Assembly: GCF_002563655.1 (NCBI RefSeq)
Contig: NZ_PDIY01000001.1
Span: 2,578,001 to 2,642,000 of the forward strand
Direction of reading: 5' to 3'
Source of the DNA: Bacillus sp. es.034
Lineage (GTDB): Bacteria > Bacillota > Bacilli > Bacillales > Bacillaceae_B
DNA length: 64,000 nucleotides
A model generated the notes under the pieces. The model did no database searches and had not been told where the DNA came from. It worked only from the letters and a program-made list of their open reading frames with translations. The translations under genes and the position numbers were made by a program. Below are positions 28,500 to 37,372 of the stretch, piece by piece; the stretch's first letter is position 1, and every line of letters starts with the position of its first letter.

Positions 28500-29564
28500 T
28501 TGACCTATCTTAATTATGTGATCCTATATTGTTTTTTGCAAATTAATGGAGAGCGCTCCGTTTACTCGGTATTTCATATTTTAAAAGGGAAGAAATCTTC
28601 CCAATCGATTCAGGATGCACATATCTTTCATCTGCAACCGTTTTTCCTTTCTTTGCCTAAGTTGAAGCGGCCATATTTCAATCAAAAGGTAAGGGAATTA
28701 GAGAAAGCCGGATGGATAACCGTTGGTGAAAATGATAATGCCAGAGTGTCATCCGAGGGACCCTTAGTCGTGAAACAGTATTTTCTTGATAAAGCTTTTC
28801 CTTCAGAAATGAACGGTCTCATCCATGGTGATCAAGCCCGTTTATTCTGGATGAGATTAAGCCTCCTGGTTCAAGTCCTCTCCAATGCCAAACGTCAGGA
28901 ATTCCTCTATTACCCTGTTCAGCGAAACAGACAAATACAGGAATGGGTCAAGAATTGTATCAGAACCAATCCTAACAGTGACAATCTCTCGTCCCTGCTG
29001 TTCAAAGAGCTGACCACCCTGCTGAATATCCAGGGAAGTGATCCATCCTTATTGGTGTATCGATTAACCGGATATAAGGACTACGGCTGGACGGAATTTC
29101 AGGTGGCAGAGAAATTGGACATGGATCTTGAAGAGTGCCGCTTCCGATTCCTGAATTTGCTACACGGTATGTTGACAGAAATAGAAAAGGATCCTAAAGG
29201 CTATCCATTATTATATTCCTTGGGCTTGAAAAGTGATCACCGACAGAACCTGACCATATCGACCAGTAAGACCTACGACTTGTATAAGAAGGGGCATTCC
29301 CTTGAAGAGATCGCCCGTATCCGTAAATTGAAACTCAACACCATTGAGGACCATGTCATCGAGTTGATTTTAACAGAAGAAGGTTTAAGCATTGATCCCT
29401 TCATTACGAGGGAAGACTTCGTAAACGTATTGAAAGTGATGAAGGAAGCACAAACGAAAAGACTTAAGCACATTAAAGAAAAGCTCCCTCATTTGAGCTA
29501 TTTTCAAATCCGGGTGGCAATCGCAAAGGCAGGTGAACCACGTGAATCTGCAACAAGAACTTAA
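28500..29564 (+). CDS. ypbB: helix-turn-helix protein YpbB
   Basis: A 354-residue protein of the YpbB family, always next to the RecQ-like recS. The C-terminal region (about 260-300, [35 protein letters not shown]) is a helicase-associated HTH_40 domain like the one on some RecQ C-termini. The TTG start at 28500 is supported by AAGGAGGAGAG. It overlaps recS by 23 bases; together they may act as a split RecQ-type helicase, which is inference. Confidence 0.88.
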   Translation: MTYLNYVILYCFLQINGERSVYSVFHILKGKKSSQSIQDAHIFHLQPFFLSLPKLKRPYFNQKVRELEKAGWITVGENDNARVSSEGPLVVKQYFLDKAFPSEMNGLIHGDQARLFWMRLSLLVQVLSNAKRQEFLYYPVQRNRQIQEWVKNCIRTNPNSDNLSSLLFKELTTLLNIQGSDPSLLVYRLTGYKDYGWTEFQVAEKLDMDLEECRFRFLNLLHGMLTEIEKDPKGYPLLYSLGLKSDHRQNLTISTSKTYDLYKKGHSLEEIARIRKLKLNTIEDHVIELILTEEGLSIDPFITREDFVNVLKVMKEAQTKRLKHIKEKLPHLSYFQIRVAIAKAGEPRESATRT

Positions 29565-31014
29565 AGAAAGATTCGGCTACTCCTCCTTTAGGGAAGGGCA
29601 GGAAGAAATCATTCATTCCGTGCTGAATCAAAGGGGTACGGTTGCTATGCTCCCGACAGGAACAGGGAAGTCACTTTGTTATCAGCTGCCTGGTTATCTG
29701 ATGAATGGGCACGTGTTGATCATTTCTCCCCTGCTCTCTTTAATGCAGGATCAAGTGGAGCAGATGAAAATGATGGGGGAAAAGCGGGTCATCGCATTGA
29801 ATTCTTTTTTGCCCTATATGGAAAGAAGAGAGGCTTTGGAACGATTACATCTGTATAAGTTCATCTTCATTTCCCCTGAAATGCTAATGAATCGAGGGGT
29901 CATATCCTCCCTGCAATCTTTGGATATTTCCTTGTATGTAATCGATGAAGCGCACTGTATATCTCAGTGGGGACCTGATTTCAGGCCGGATTATCTAAAG
30001 CTCGGGGAACTGAAGAAGCTGCTCCACAACCCGACCACCCTGGCATTGACGGCAACGGCGACGGAGGAAGTCAGGGAAGACATCAAGCAGGTGCTTCAAA
30101 TGGATCATGCTGTTGAAATGGTCTATTCAGTCGACCGCGGGAATATTGGATTATTTGTTAAGAGGGTGTCCGGACAAAATGAAAAGCTTAACACGTTGTT
30201 AGAATGTGTGAGAGCGTGGGACGGTCCGGGGATAGTATATTTCTCAAGTAAACGTATGGCTGAAGATGTTGCTCTCTGGCTGTCAGAGAACGGTGTGTCA
30301 GGAGTTGCCCATTACCACGGGGGGATGGAGCAGGAGGACCGGATCTTGATTCAGCAGCAATTCCTTTCGGGAAAACTAAGAATGATCTGTGCAACCTCAG
30401 CGTTTGGGATGGGAGTGAATAAGGAAAATATCCGATTCGTCATTCACTTTCATTTCCCCTCCAGCATCGAAGCATTTTTACAGGAAATTGGAAGGGCAGG
30501 CCGAGATGGAGAAAGCAGTGTATCTGTCGTTCTATACTCAGAGCAGGATCTTTCCTTGCCCCTTCAGTTCATCGAAAGTGAGCTCCCACAAGATGATCAA
30601 ATTCAGAGGTTTATCGAAGAGGGCAGAAAGGGACAGTCAAAGGAGTTAATCGAACAGCTGCAGCTTACAGAAGTGCAGTATCGATTCCTGTTGTATTATA
30701 CAGAAGAGTTGACCCGGGGCATGCCAATCGGTCAAGATAGATTACTAGAAAAAGTGAAACAAATCCGGAACAATCGTTTACAATACAAGAAGGACAATCT
30801 GTACTCCATGATCAACTGGCTTCAGGCCGTTACCTGCAGACGGGAGAAGCTCCTCCATTATTTCAATGAAAAAAAGAATGTCGATAACCCATATTGTTGT
30901 GATCTATGCGGGGATTCACCCGATGATTTCAAAACGGAGCCATTCGCGTTAAATATACAAGAAACCGGCACTGCAAACTGGGAGAAAAGGTTAGAAAATT
31001 TATTATTAGGATAA
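29542..31014 (+). CDS. recS: RecQ-family ATP-dependent DNA helicase RecS
   Basis: A 3'-5' helicase of 490 residues. Walker A P38-TGTGK-S44, motif [14 protein letters not shown], motif III LALTATA, and motif [12 protein letters not shown]; a RecQ zinc-binding part follows, with the Cys set [10 protein letters not shown] / CCDLCGD. It lacks the HRDC domain of long RecQ proteins, as expected of RecS. GTG at 29542 with AGGTGA; an earlier GTG overlaps that site. Confidence 0.92.
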   Translation: MNLQQELKERFGYSSFREGQEEIIHSVLNQRGTVAMLPTGTGKSLCYQLPGYLMNGHVLIISPLLSLMQDQVEQMKMMGEKRVIALNSFLPYMERREALERLHLYKFIFISPEMLMNRGVISSLQSLDISLYVIDEAHCISQWGPDFRPDYLKLGELKKLLHNPTTLALTATATEEVREDIKQVLQMDHAVEMVYSVDRGNIGLFVKRVSGQNEKLNTLLECVRAWDGPGIVYFSSKRMAEDVALWLSENGVSGVAHYHGGMEQEDRILIQQQFLSGKLRMICATSAFGMGVNKENIRFVIHFHFPSSIEAFLQEIGRAGRDGESSVSVVLYSEQDLSLPLQFIESELPQDDQIQRFIEEGRKGQSKELIEQLQLTEVQYRFLLYYTEELTRGMPIGQDRLLEKVKQIRNNRLQYKKDNLYSMINWLQAVTCRREKLLHYFNEKKNVDNPYCCDLCGDSPDDFKTEPFALNIQETGTANWEKRLENLLLG

Positions 31015-31023
31015 GTGGTATCA

Positions 31024-31623
31024 ATGAAGAAACAAGGGGAAATCATTCAACAGCTTTCCAAGAAGCAATTAACGTTCCATTTGTATTTTACTCAATTTTT
31101 ACTATTAACGATCGCCTGTGTGTTAGGTATATTTTTATTTGACACAACGTCTGAATTCTGGAATCAGATCAGGTTTTCCCCTGCCATCTTTACGGTCGGG
31201 ATGACGAGCGGTCTCCTGATCGTCCTGATCGATATGCTCCTGATGAAGGTGCTGCCTGCTAAATATTACGACGATGGCGGGGTCAATGCACAGATATTCA
31301 CTAATAGAAGCATGGGGGAAATCGCCCTTTTAGCTATGTTTATCAGTATAAGTGAAGAGATCTTATTCAGGGGTGTCCTTCAATTTCACTTTGGACTGAT
31401 CATTTCAAGCCTTATTTTCGCACTCATTCATTTCAGGTACTGGGCTCACTGGTTTTTAATCATCAATATCGTAGTGCTCAGCTTTTGGATCGGTTTCATT
31501 TATGAATTCACAGATAATTTATTGGTTACGATCATCATGCACTTTGTCATCGATTTTTTACTTGGGTTACATATGCGTAAGAATGGAAGACAAAGAAGTA
31601 AAGAAGGGATGTCACATGAGTAA
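31024..31623 (+). CDS. ypbD: CPBP-family intramembrane metalloprotease YpbD
   Basis: A membrane protein of about 199 residues with the Abi/CPBP signature: EE plus R in ISEEILFRGVLQ, FxxxH in FALIHF, and HFVIDF. This is the CAAX-protease-like fold; the substrate is unknown. The start is uncertain: GTG at 31015 abuts the recS stop, while the ATG used here lacks a strong ribosome site. It overlaps ypbE by eight bases. Confidence 0.88.
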   Translation: MKKQGEIIQQLSKKQLTFHLYFTQFLLLTIACVLGIFLFDTTSEFWNQIRFSPAIFTVGMTSGLLIVLIDMLLMKVLPAKYYDDGGVNAQIFTNRSMGEIALLAMFISISEEILFRGVLQFHFGLIISSLIFALIHFRYWAHWFLIINIVVLSFWIGFIYEFTDNLLVTIIMHFVIDFLLGLHMRKNGRQRSKEGMSHE

Positions 31624-32323
31624 AGACCCATATCGAGATCAGGCAGCGAAACGGAAGGTAAAAATTGAACGAGTCCCTGAGGAACCACCAGTCAAAAAAA
31701 GGGAGCCGCTTCCCCCAAGAAGTGAGCTGCATAGAGAGAAACATAAAAAGAACAAATGGAAAATGAAGTACCCATTGATCAGTATGCTGCTCTTATTTTT
31801 TATCTTATTGCCTTTGACTGTTTTTGGCATTTATTCGTATTTGGATAACAGAAATGGTCCCCTCGTCGTCATGTCCGAAGATGTAGATGACGTGGTTGAA
31901 GTCCGTTATGACCAATCTGATAAAGAACAAGAAGATAGTGAGGCTGCCGTCGCCCCGGAGACAGAAGAAGACCCTCCTGAAATGGAACAGCAAAAGGCAT
32001 CATCGAACGAGTCCGCTTCCTCTACTGGTGAGAAGAATCAACAAGCCTCGGCGCCACCACCTAAAGAAACAGAAGAAGAAAAGCCGAAGGAACAGATAAA
32101 AGATGAACCAAAAGAACCAAAAGAAGAACCACAAGAAATAGAGAAAGAAGAGCCTAAGGTCAAGGTTGTGTATCATACAGTTAAACCTCAGGAAACCTTG
32201 TACAGGATCGCCATGAATTACTACCATTCCCCAACAGGCGTGGACCGGATCAAAGAATGGAATAAGATTCAGGATACAGACATTCAAACAGGCCAAGTGT
32301 TGGAAATTCCGTTAGATCAATAA
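31616..32323 (+). CDS. ypbE: LysM-domain membrane protein YpbE
   Basis: A 235-residue bitopic protein. The basic cytoplasmic head (1 to about 50) is followed by one membrane helix (PLISMLLLFFILLPLTVFGI), then a long low-complexity Glu/Pro/Lys spacer, and a C-terminal LysM (VYHTVKPQETLYRIAMNYY) that would bind peptidoglycan. The ATG lies in ATGAGTAA at the ypbD stop. The repetitive spacer looks like a wall-spanning stalk. Confidence 0.86.
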   Translation: MSKDPYRDQAAKRKVKIERVPEEPPVKKREPLPPRSELHREKHKKNKWKMKYPLISMLLLFFILLPLTVFGIYSYLDNRNGPLVVMSEDVDDVVEVRYDQSDKEQEDSEAAVAPETEEDPPEMEQQKASSNESASSTGEKNQQASAPPPKETEEEKPKEQIKDEPKEPKEEPQEIEKEEPKVKVVYHTVKPQETLYRIAMNYYHSPTGVDRIKEWNKIQDTDIQTGQVLEIPLDQ

Positions 32324-32362
32324 AACATCCTCCCCATATATATGGGGATGGATGTTTTTTTG
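32323..32362 (+). terminator. terminator of the ypbB-recS-ypbD-ypbE operon
   Basis: AAACATCC (32323-32330) pairs with GGATGTTT (32350-32357), with an inner CCCCATATATATGGGG palindrome and a T run. The gap that follows also holds ATTTGC/GCAAAT (32379-32384 with 32392-32397), unexplained. Confidence 0.88.
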
Positions 32363-32482
32363 TTGTTGATTTACATTTATTTGCAACAATCGCAAATAGA
32401 ATTTACATGGAATTAGTGGAAGCGTTACATACCGAAAATATAATGAAACTGACATACCAATACAGTGAAGGGAGTCGATGAT

Positions 32483-33004
32483 ATGGACAATATGATGACG
32501 GGCTTTCGTCATGCAGATGATAAGTTGTTTTATAGGATCAATGGCAGCAAGGAGCTTTATCGCTCATTTTTTGGATATGTAACTCACTTGGGCGGGGCGA
32601 GGGTGACTGTGGGATCAATCTTTACCTTATTCTTCCTGAGTCAATATTATGTATGGCTCCTCGATACGGTCATCACGGCTGCTCTCTCCCTGATCGTAAG
32701 CCATATCCTGATGGTATTGCTGAAAAAGGGCGTCAAAAGAATCCGTCCATATATGACACTACCGGGGGCGATCATCCACGGCCATCATTTCAAGGATCAC
32801 TCATTTCCTTCAGGTCATTCAACGGCTATCTCCTCCATCACCATCCCTTTTATGATTCACTATCCGATCACGATGCTCGTTCTGTTCCCTTTGAGCTGGC
32901 TCGTCGGGTATTCGAGAGTCGTCCTGGGTGTCCATTATCCTTCAGATGTATTGGCAGGTGCGTTTCTGGCATTTACCACGACAATGGCCATCTTGTTTAT
33001 CTAA
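32483..33004 (+). CDS. PAP2-family lipid phosphatase
   Basis: A 173-residue membrane protein with the three PAP2 motifs: KKGVKRIRPY, PSGHS, and SRVVLGVHYPSD. Family members dephosphorylate undecaprenyl pyrophosphate or phosphatidate-type lipids on the outer membrane face. An ATG after GAAGGGAG is used; the longer in-frame start at 32465 covers the ribosome site. It is paired with a glycosyltransferase and has no counterpart at this place in B. subtilis, so this looks like an inserted cassette. Confidence 0.85.
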   Translation: MDNMMTGFRHADDKLFYRINGSKELYRSFFGYVTHLGGARVTVGSIFTLFFLSQYYVWLLDTVITAALSLIVSHILMVLLKKGVKRIRPYMTLPGAIIHGHHFKDHSFPSGHSTAISSITIPFMIHYPITMLVLFPLSWLVGYSRVVLGVHYPSDVLAGAFLAFTTTMAILFI

Positions 33005-33040
33005 AGAAGCTTGCACGTAAACCAAAAAGGGGGAAAGGTA

Positions 33041-34195
33041 ATGAGAGTGGCGCTTTTTACTGATACGTTTTATCCGCAAGTAAACGGAGTGGCAAGGACG
33101 TTAAAAAAGCTGACGGATCATTATGATAAGAGGAGGATTGAATACAAAGTGTTCACACCTGATTTTCAGGATAAAGGGGAGAATTATCCTAATGTGCACT
33201 CATTCACGAGTTTCCCATTCTTTCTTTATCCTGAGTGCCGGACGGCCATAGCAAATCCAAAGACAATCCGAAAGCAGCTTATGGATTTCTCTCCCACACT
33301 GATTCATGTTACCACGCCACTGACGATGGGGCTTTATGGAATCCGTGGAGCAAAGAAATTGGACCTCCCCCTTGTAGCCTCTTATCATACCCACTTTGAT
33401 GTCTACTTGAATTATTACAAAATGATGTGGGCATCCCCATTATTGTGGAAATATATGAAATGGTTTTATTCACATGCTGACCGCATCCTCGTCCCGTCTG
33501 AAGAAACGAGGATGCATCTGATAAAACAGGGCTTTACCGACTTGTCCATATGGGGGAGAGGGGTCGATTGTACGACCTTTTCACCCAAAAAGCGAAACAC
33601 CTCCCTTAGGGATAAATACAAGATTGATAAGAAATATATCCTCCTTTACGTAGGAAGGCTGGCACCCGAGAAGGACTTGGATACACTAGAAAAAACGATC
33701 AAACATCTTCCCGGGGAAATGAAGGATAGAGTCCAATGGCTTATCGTCGGCGATGGACCGCTAAAGAATGATCTCATGGATAAGACTCAGGATGAAAATG
33801 TCATCTTCACAGGCTATCTGACAGGGGAAGAACTTGCAGAAGCGTATGCCTCCTCGGATCTGTTTGTCTTTCCTTCAGCTTCTGAGACATTTGGGAATGT
33901 CGTACTGGAAGCATTGGCATCAGGGTTGCCTGCCATCGTCGCGGACAGGGGGGGAGTGACGAATATCGTCGAGCATGATCATACTGGAAGAATAGCGGAA
34001 GCTCACCGGTATCAATCCTTCATCCACCATATCATCGAATCCCTGGATGAAAGCCGACTGATCTACATGAAACGAAAAGCACTCCAAATGGCAGAAAGAC
34101 AATCCTGGGATGCCATCTTTGAAGGACTCATAACTGAATTAGGGAAATCAGCTCCTTCCATAACCAAACACAGCGGTACGGCTGAAAATATTTAA
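33041..34195 (+). CDS. GT4-family glycosyltransferase (MgtA-like)
   Basis: A 384-residue GT-B enzyme. The N-terminal domain opens with RVALFTDTFYPQVNGVARTLKKL, typical of mannosyl/glucosyl lipid transferases; the C-terminal nucleotide-sugar domain carries LLYVGRLAPEKDLDTL and the EX7E segment PSASETFGNVVLEALASGLP. The donor and acceptor cannot be read from sequence. Likely a lipid or polyol head-group glycosyltransferase, since it follows a PAP2 phosphatase by 36 bases. AAAGGTA precedes the ATG. Confidence 0.85.
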   Translation: MRVALFTDTFYPQVNGVARTLKKLTDHYDKRRIEYKVFTPDFQDKGENYPNVHSFTSFPFFLYPECRTAIANPKTIRKQLMDFSPTLIHVTTPLTMGLYGIRGAKKLDLPLVASYHTHFDVYLNYYKMMWASPLLWKYMKWFYSHADRILVPSEETRMHLIKQGFTDLSIWGRGVDCTTFSPKKRNTSLRDKYKIDKKYILLYVGRLAPEKDLDTLEKTIKHLPGEMKDRVQWLIVGDGPLKNDLMDKTQDENVIFTGYLTGEELAEAYASSDLFVFPSASETFGNVVLEALASGLPAIVADRGGVTNIVEHDHTGRIAEAHRYQSFIHHIIESLDESRLIYMKRKALQMAERQSWDAIFEGLITELGKSAPSITKHSGTAENI

Positions 34196-34223
34196 AAGGG
34201 ATCCTCATAGGGGATCCTTTTTC
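34193..34223 (+). terminator. terminator of the PAP2-glycosyltransferase pair
   Basis: AAAAGG(G)ATCC pairs with GGATCCTTTT with a one-base bulge and continues into T. Confidence 0.7.
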
Positions 34224-34287
34224 CATGTGCTGATTCTATCTCCCTGGACATGCTCATATACTTTAAGGAGAGGAGGGGTGGATACGG

Positions 34288-34743
34288 ATGGAACGGGGAG
34301 GAAAGGAATTTGGGGAGTGGACTGATCAGGCAACGGAGCAAATGCTCTATAACCTGATTGAAAAAAAACAAAAATTTGATCGTGCGAAGGCACTTCACCT
34401 TTATACATTATGGGGGGCGATGTTTGCATCCTTCTTTTTTCTATATTATTTGACGAAGTTCGTGTTAGGCCCTTATTCATACTCGTTTGCTGCGATGTTC
34501 TCGATCTTTGTATCAGATTCCATTCATTTATTCATGGCCCTTTTTCTGGTTGTGCTATTCGGGGCTGCCAAAATTTTATATGAAAAGAAGGAAAAGAAAG
34601 AAAAAGAATTTCATGCATTAAGATGTGAAATCATCGATCGCAGTAAAGATTTATGGAAAGAAGAAGCGTGGAAAAAGAGGCATCATGTATACGATAAAAT
34701 GAAAAAAGACTGGGATATCAATCTGTTCCATGGCAGTAAATGA
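34288..34743 (+). CDS. ypbF: DUF2663 membrane protein YpbF
   Basis: A 151-residue protein of the YpbF family. A cytoplasmic head (1-37), two hydrophobic segments (about 38-58 and 75-95), then a charged tail (EKKEKKEKEFHALRCEIIDRSKDLW) with helical character. No function is known. AGGAGAGGAGGGG precedes the ATG by eight bases. Confidence 0.8.
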   Translation: MERGGKEFGEWTDQATEQMLYNLIEKKQKFDRAKALHLYTLWGAMFASFFFLYYLTKFVLGPYSYSFAAMFSIFVSDSIHLFMALFLVVLFGAAKILYEKKEKKEKEFHALRCEIIDRSKDLWKEEAWKKRHHVYDKMKKDWDINLFHGSK

Positions 34744-34746
34744 GAA

Positions 34747-34772
34747 CCCAGTGCCCAAAGGGAAGCACTGGG
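34747..34772. terminator. hairpin between convergent ypbF and cotJB
   Basis: CCCAGTGC (34747-34754) pairs with GCACTGGG (34765-34772). Neither side has a good T tract, so termination would be inefficient; a shared convergent end is the likely role. Confidence 0.45.
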
Positions 34773-34792
34773 AGTGGATTTGACAGCCGCGT

Positions 34793-35053
34793 TCAAACTT
34801 GCCATGGCCAGGGTGCTTCCTTCCAATCCCACGGGTAATTGGAATAGCTGTATCCAAAATGGGTCAGTGGACCGAACTCCTTTTCAAATTTCTTCTTAAT
34901 TTGTTTTCTGGTTTTTACATACATATTGTACTGTGAAATGGCCTCATGATCGTCCGGGTGGGTATCCAGGTACAGAGTAAGATCGACTATGACGAAGTCG
35001 ACCGCCTGTAATTCTTCCAACACTTCATAATAATGGGCGGGAAGCTGCTTCAT
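34793..35053 (-). CDS. cotJB: spore coat protein CotJB
   Basis: An 86-residue coat-associated protein with the family signature HYYEVLEELQAVDFVIVDL and LYLDTHPDDHEAI. The C-terminus is aromatic and proline-rich (NYPWDWKEAPWPW). CotJA, B and C are inner coat proteins made in the mother cell. cotJC, which normally follows, is absent: a hairpin and the convergent ypbF come next. Confidence 0.92.
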   Translation of the reverse strand: MKQLPAHYYEVLEELQAVDFVIVDLTLYLDTHPDDHEAISQYNMYVKTRKQIKKKFEKEFGPLTHFGYSYSNYPWDWKEAPWPWQV

Positions 35054-35059
35054 ATGGGA

Positions 35060-35281
35060 TCATTCTCCCTTCGCTTTTTCGTAGGGACTATAGTAGGGAT
35101 CATAAAATACTTTCCACAATGTCCCCTTCCGCAATGCTTCTTTAGGTGTATATTGTTCTAAATTTGAAGGCTGAAACCCAAGATACAGGTTTGGGGGAGT
35201 CGAATAGACCTTCCGTGTAATCGGCTTACACGGATCATAGGGACTTATATACGGGTAATATGCTTTATAGAATTCATGCAT
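35060..35281 (-). CDS. cotJA: spore coat-associated protein CotJA
   Basis: A 73-residue protein with the CotJA core PYISPYDPCKPITRKVYSTP and NLYLGFQPSNLEQYTPKEAL. AGAGGAGG on the minus strand sets the ATG at 35281; an extension to 35362 is not supported. Upstream on the minus strand a sigma-E-like -10 CATATGTT is visible but the -35 is poor. Six bases separate it from cotJB. Confidence 0.9.
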   Translation of the reverse strand: MHEFYKAYYPYISPYDPCKPITRKVYSTPPNLYLGFQPSNLEQYTPKEALRKGTLWKVFYDPYYSPYEKAKGE

Positions 35282-35439
35282 ACCGATTCCTCCTCTAAAT
35301 GGATTCCTTCGTAACAACATATGATGGGAGAAATGGGAACATGTTAATTTATATAAATTCATAAGAATGAAGGGAAATACAAGGGAAATGTTGAATACTT
35401 AAGGTGTAAGGTGTAGGAAATTAATGATGAGGTGGTCAA

Positions 35440-36075
35440 ATGTTTGTTAAAAATGCCATGATACCGAAACACAAATGCTACGTGGTGGATGTAAACGATT
35501 CAGTTGAAAAGACGCTGACGGTGCTCGAACACCATAAAATCGACGGGGTACCTGTCCTTTCGAATGAAGAGTTTAAAGGCGTAGCGACCCGTTACAATAT
35601 CTATCAAAGCTTCTTCCTTTCCGGAATGGATAAGGAAACATTCCTCAAAGAGAAAAAGGTCAGTGATATCATCACGGATTCGGACAAATATATAACCGAA
35701 AAGGATGTATTTGAAAATGCACTGATCGAATTAAAGGATTCGCCGATCCTCCCGGTGGTGGCCGAAAATAATAAGTTCCTTGGGCTCGTTACACGCTTTG
35801 ACGTCCTGGATCAATTCAGAAGTGCATTCGGCATGGACCAGAAAGGGGTCCGCATCGCTTTTTCTTCTGTAGAAACGGAAGGACGGATCGCAAGGCTCGG
35901 TGACATCATCCAACAATATTCAGAATCGGTGATATCCTTAGTAACATTTGATGAGTCGGATAAATTATTACGTCGTATTGTCCTGAAGGTGGAAAAGAAG
36001 GACAATATGGATAAATTCCTTCATAAGTTAGAGAAATCAGGATTCCGTATTCTCGATATACATGAAGATGAATAA
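35440..36075 (+). CDS. CBS-domain protein
   Basis: A 211-residue cytoplasmic protein. Two CBS repeats (about residues 5-60 with HHKIDGVPVLSNEEFKGV, and 72-128 with LKDSPILPVVAENNKFLGLVT) form one Bateman pair, followed by an ACT-like beta-alpha region (140-205). CBS pairs bind adenosyl ligands; no effector domain is present, so it may be a ligand-dependent regulator of another protein. GAGGTGG precedes the ATG. No named homologue is recognised at this site. Confidence 0.75.
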   Translation: MFVKNAMIPKHKCYVVDVNDSVEKTLTVLEHHKIDGVPVLSNEEFKGVATRYNIYQSFFLSGMDKETFLKEKKVSDIITDSDKYITEKDVFENALIELKDSPILPVVAENNKFLGLVTRFDVLDQFRSAFGMDQKGVRIAFSSVETEGRIARLGDIIQQYSESVISLVTFDESDKLLRRIVLKVEKKDNMDKFLHKLEKSGFRILDIHEDE

Positions 36076-36099
36076 TTGAATAAATCCCTGTATGAAAAA

Positions 36100-36137
36100 A
36101 AATCCCCCTCATAAGATTTATGGGAGGGATTTTTTTG
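36100..36137 (+). terminator. terminator that contains the next gene's ribosome site
   Basis: A 15-bp stem (36100-36114 with 36118-36132, one mismatch and one G-U) leads into seven T. The descending arm holds GGGAGGGA, which is also the only ribosome site for the following gene, whose TTG start lies in the T run. Confidence 0.75.
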
Positions 36138-36518
36138 ATCAATCATTTCATGAAACTGATAATTACGTTTCTTTTGGGGTATCTATTCATTACATGGTTT
36201 CCGGCATCCGAACGTTTTACCAATCCGGAATTCATTGTGGGGATGGTCCTCAATCCGGTACAGTTCTTCGCTGCGTCCATTGCGTTTATGATCGGTATCA
36301 TGGTCCAGGTGAATGTGCTGAGGGCTGAATTCTATTCTATCCTTCAATTATGGAATGGAAAACTACATAAAGAATCGATCCTCATTCCATTTCACTTAGC
36401 GGTGATTTACGTGTTGAGCGGGTATGGCATATGGCAAACGATGATTTTTTCCTGTTCAGCCATTTTTTATGGTATCATTTCAATAGATTTTCGCCGTCAA
36501 GGAGGCCACAATGCTTGA
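36135..36518 (+). CDS. small polytopic membrane protein (hypothetical)
   Basis: A 127-residue protein with four hydrophobic segments (about 6-22, 40-58, 82-98 and 103-118). TTG at 36135 is chosen because GGGAGGGA stands six bases before it; the ATG at 36120 lies ahead of that site and another ATG at 36150 lacks one. It overlaps ypbG by eight bases, so the two are coupled. No family recognised. Confidence 0.65.
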   Translation: MINHFMKLIITFLLGYLFITWFPASERFTNPEFIVGMVLNPVQFFAASIAFMIGIMVQVNVLRAEFYSILQLWNGKLHKESILIPFHLAVIYVLSGYGIWQTMIFSCSAIFYGIISIDFRRQGGHNA

Positions 36519-37275
36519 ATTTAGTATGATTTTATTGGCAGGGGGAGTCAGCCTCCTCTTTTATATGGTATATGAAGCCCGACGTAACGTCGTAAAGATT
36601 GAAAAGGTGAAGTTTCCTCACTACCCCCGACAGATGAAGCCCGTATCCGTTTTTTTTATTTCCGATATACATAAACGGGAAATTTCAAATGAAATCATCG
36701 AAGACGTGAAAGGGAAAACGGATCTTGTCATCATCGGCGGGGACCTATTGGAAAAAGGGGTGCCTTTTTCAAGGGTTGAACGAAATCTTGACAAACTCTT
36801 GACTTTGGGAAGCGTTTATTTCGTATGGGGAAATAATGATTATGAAGTGAATACGAGCAGGTTGAAACAGATATTCAAGAAAAAAGGAATCGTCGAAATC
36901 GTCAATTCTTCAGTGGAGGTAAAGATTCATAATGGGGTCCTGAACTTGATAGGGGTGGATGACGCAAGTACCCAACGGGCAAATTATGAGGCCTCACTTG
37001 AAGGGGTACATCCTGATGAATTCAATCTTTTGATCAGTCATGACCCAAGGCTTGTGAATCAAGTTCAGAAAGAAGACGGGATCGACTTTATGATAAGCGG
37101 ACATACACACGGGGGCCAGATTCGTCTGTTCGGTTGGGGGATGTATAAAAAAGGAAGACTTGAAACTCTCCCGGAGACCACCCTATTAGTAAGCAATGGC
37201 TACGGGACCACCGCGATTCCTTTGCGGCTGGGTGCCCCGGCCGAAACCCATTTAGTGATGATAGATAAAGGTTAA
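36511..37275 (+). CDS. ypbG: metallophosphoesterase YpbG
   Basis: A 254-residue calcineurin-like phosphoesterase with an N-terminal membrane anchor (1-20). All metal motifs are present: SDIH, GGDL, GNND, SHDP and GHTHGGQ. The closest characterised relatives act on phospholipids or nucleotides; the substrate here is unknown. AAGGAGG precedes the ATG. Confidence 0.88.
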   Translation: MLEFSMILLAGGVSLLFYMVYEARRNVVKIEKVKFPHYPRQMKPVSVFFISDIHKREISNEIIEDVKGKTDLVIIGGDLLEKGVPFSRVERNLDKLLTLGSVYFVWGNNDYEVNTSRLKQIFKKKGIVEIVNSSVEVKIHNGVLNLIGVDDASTQRANYEASLEGVHPDEFNLLISHDPRLVNQVQKEDGIDFMISGHTHGGQIRLFGWGMYKKGRLETLPETTLLVSNGYGTTAIPLRLGAPAETHLVMIDKG

Positions 37276-37308
37276 AATGAACAAATATTATTCATTACCT
37301 ATACAAAT

Positions 37309-37338
37309 TTTACACAAAGAGATTTCTCGGGTTATAAT
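37309..37338 (+). promoter_or_regulatory. sigma-A promoter of the cobalamin-binding regulator
   Basis: TTTACA at 37309-37314, 18-base spacer, TATAAT at 37333-37338. TACA occurs at 37302-37305 and again at 37311-37314, so a repeated operator over the -35 is possible; this is only suggestive. Confidence 0.55.
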
Positions 37339-37372
37339 TTTAGAGAGATGAGAAATACTTGGGGGACTATTT

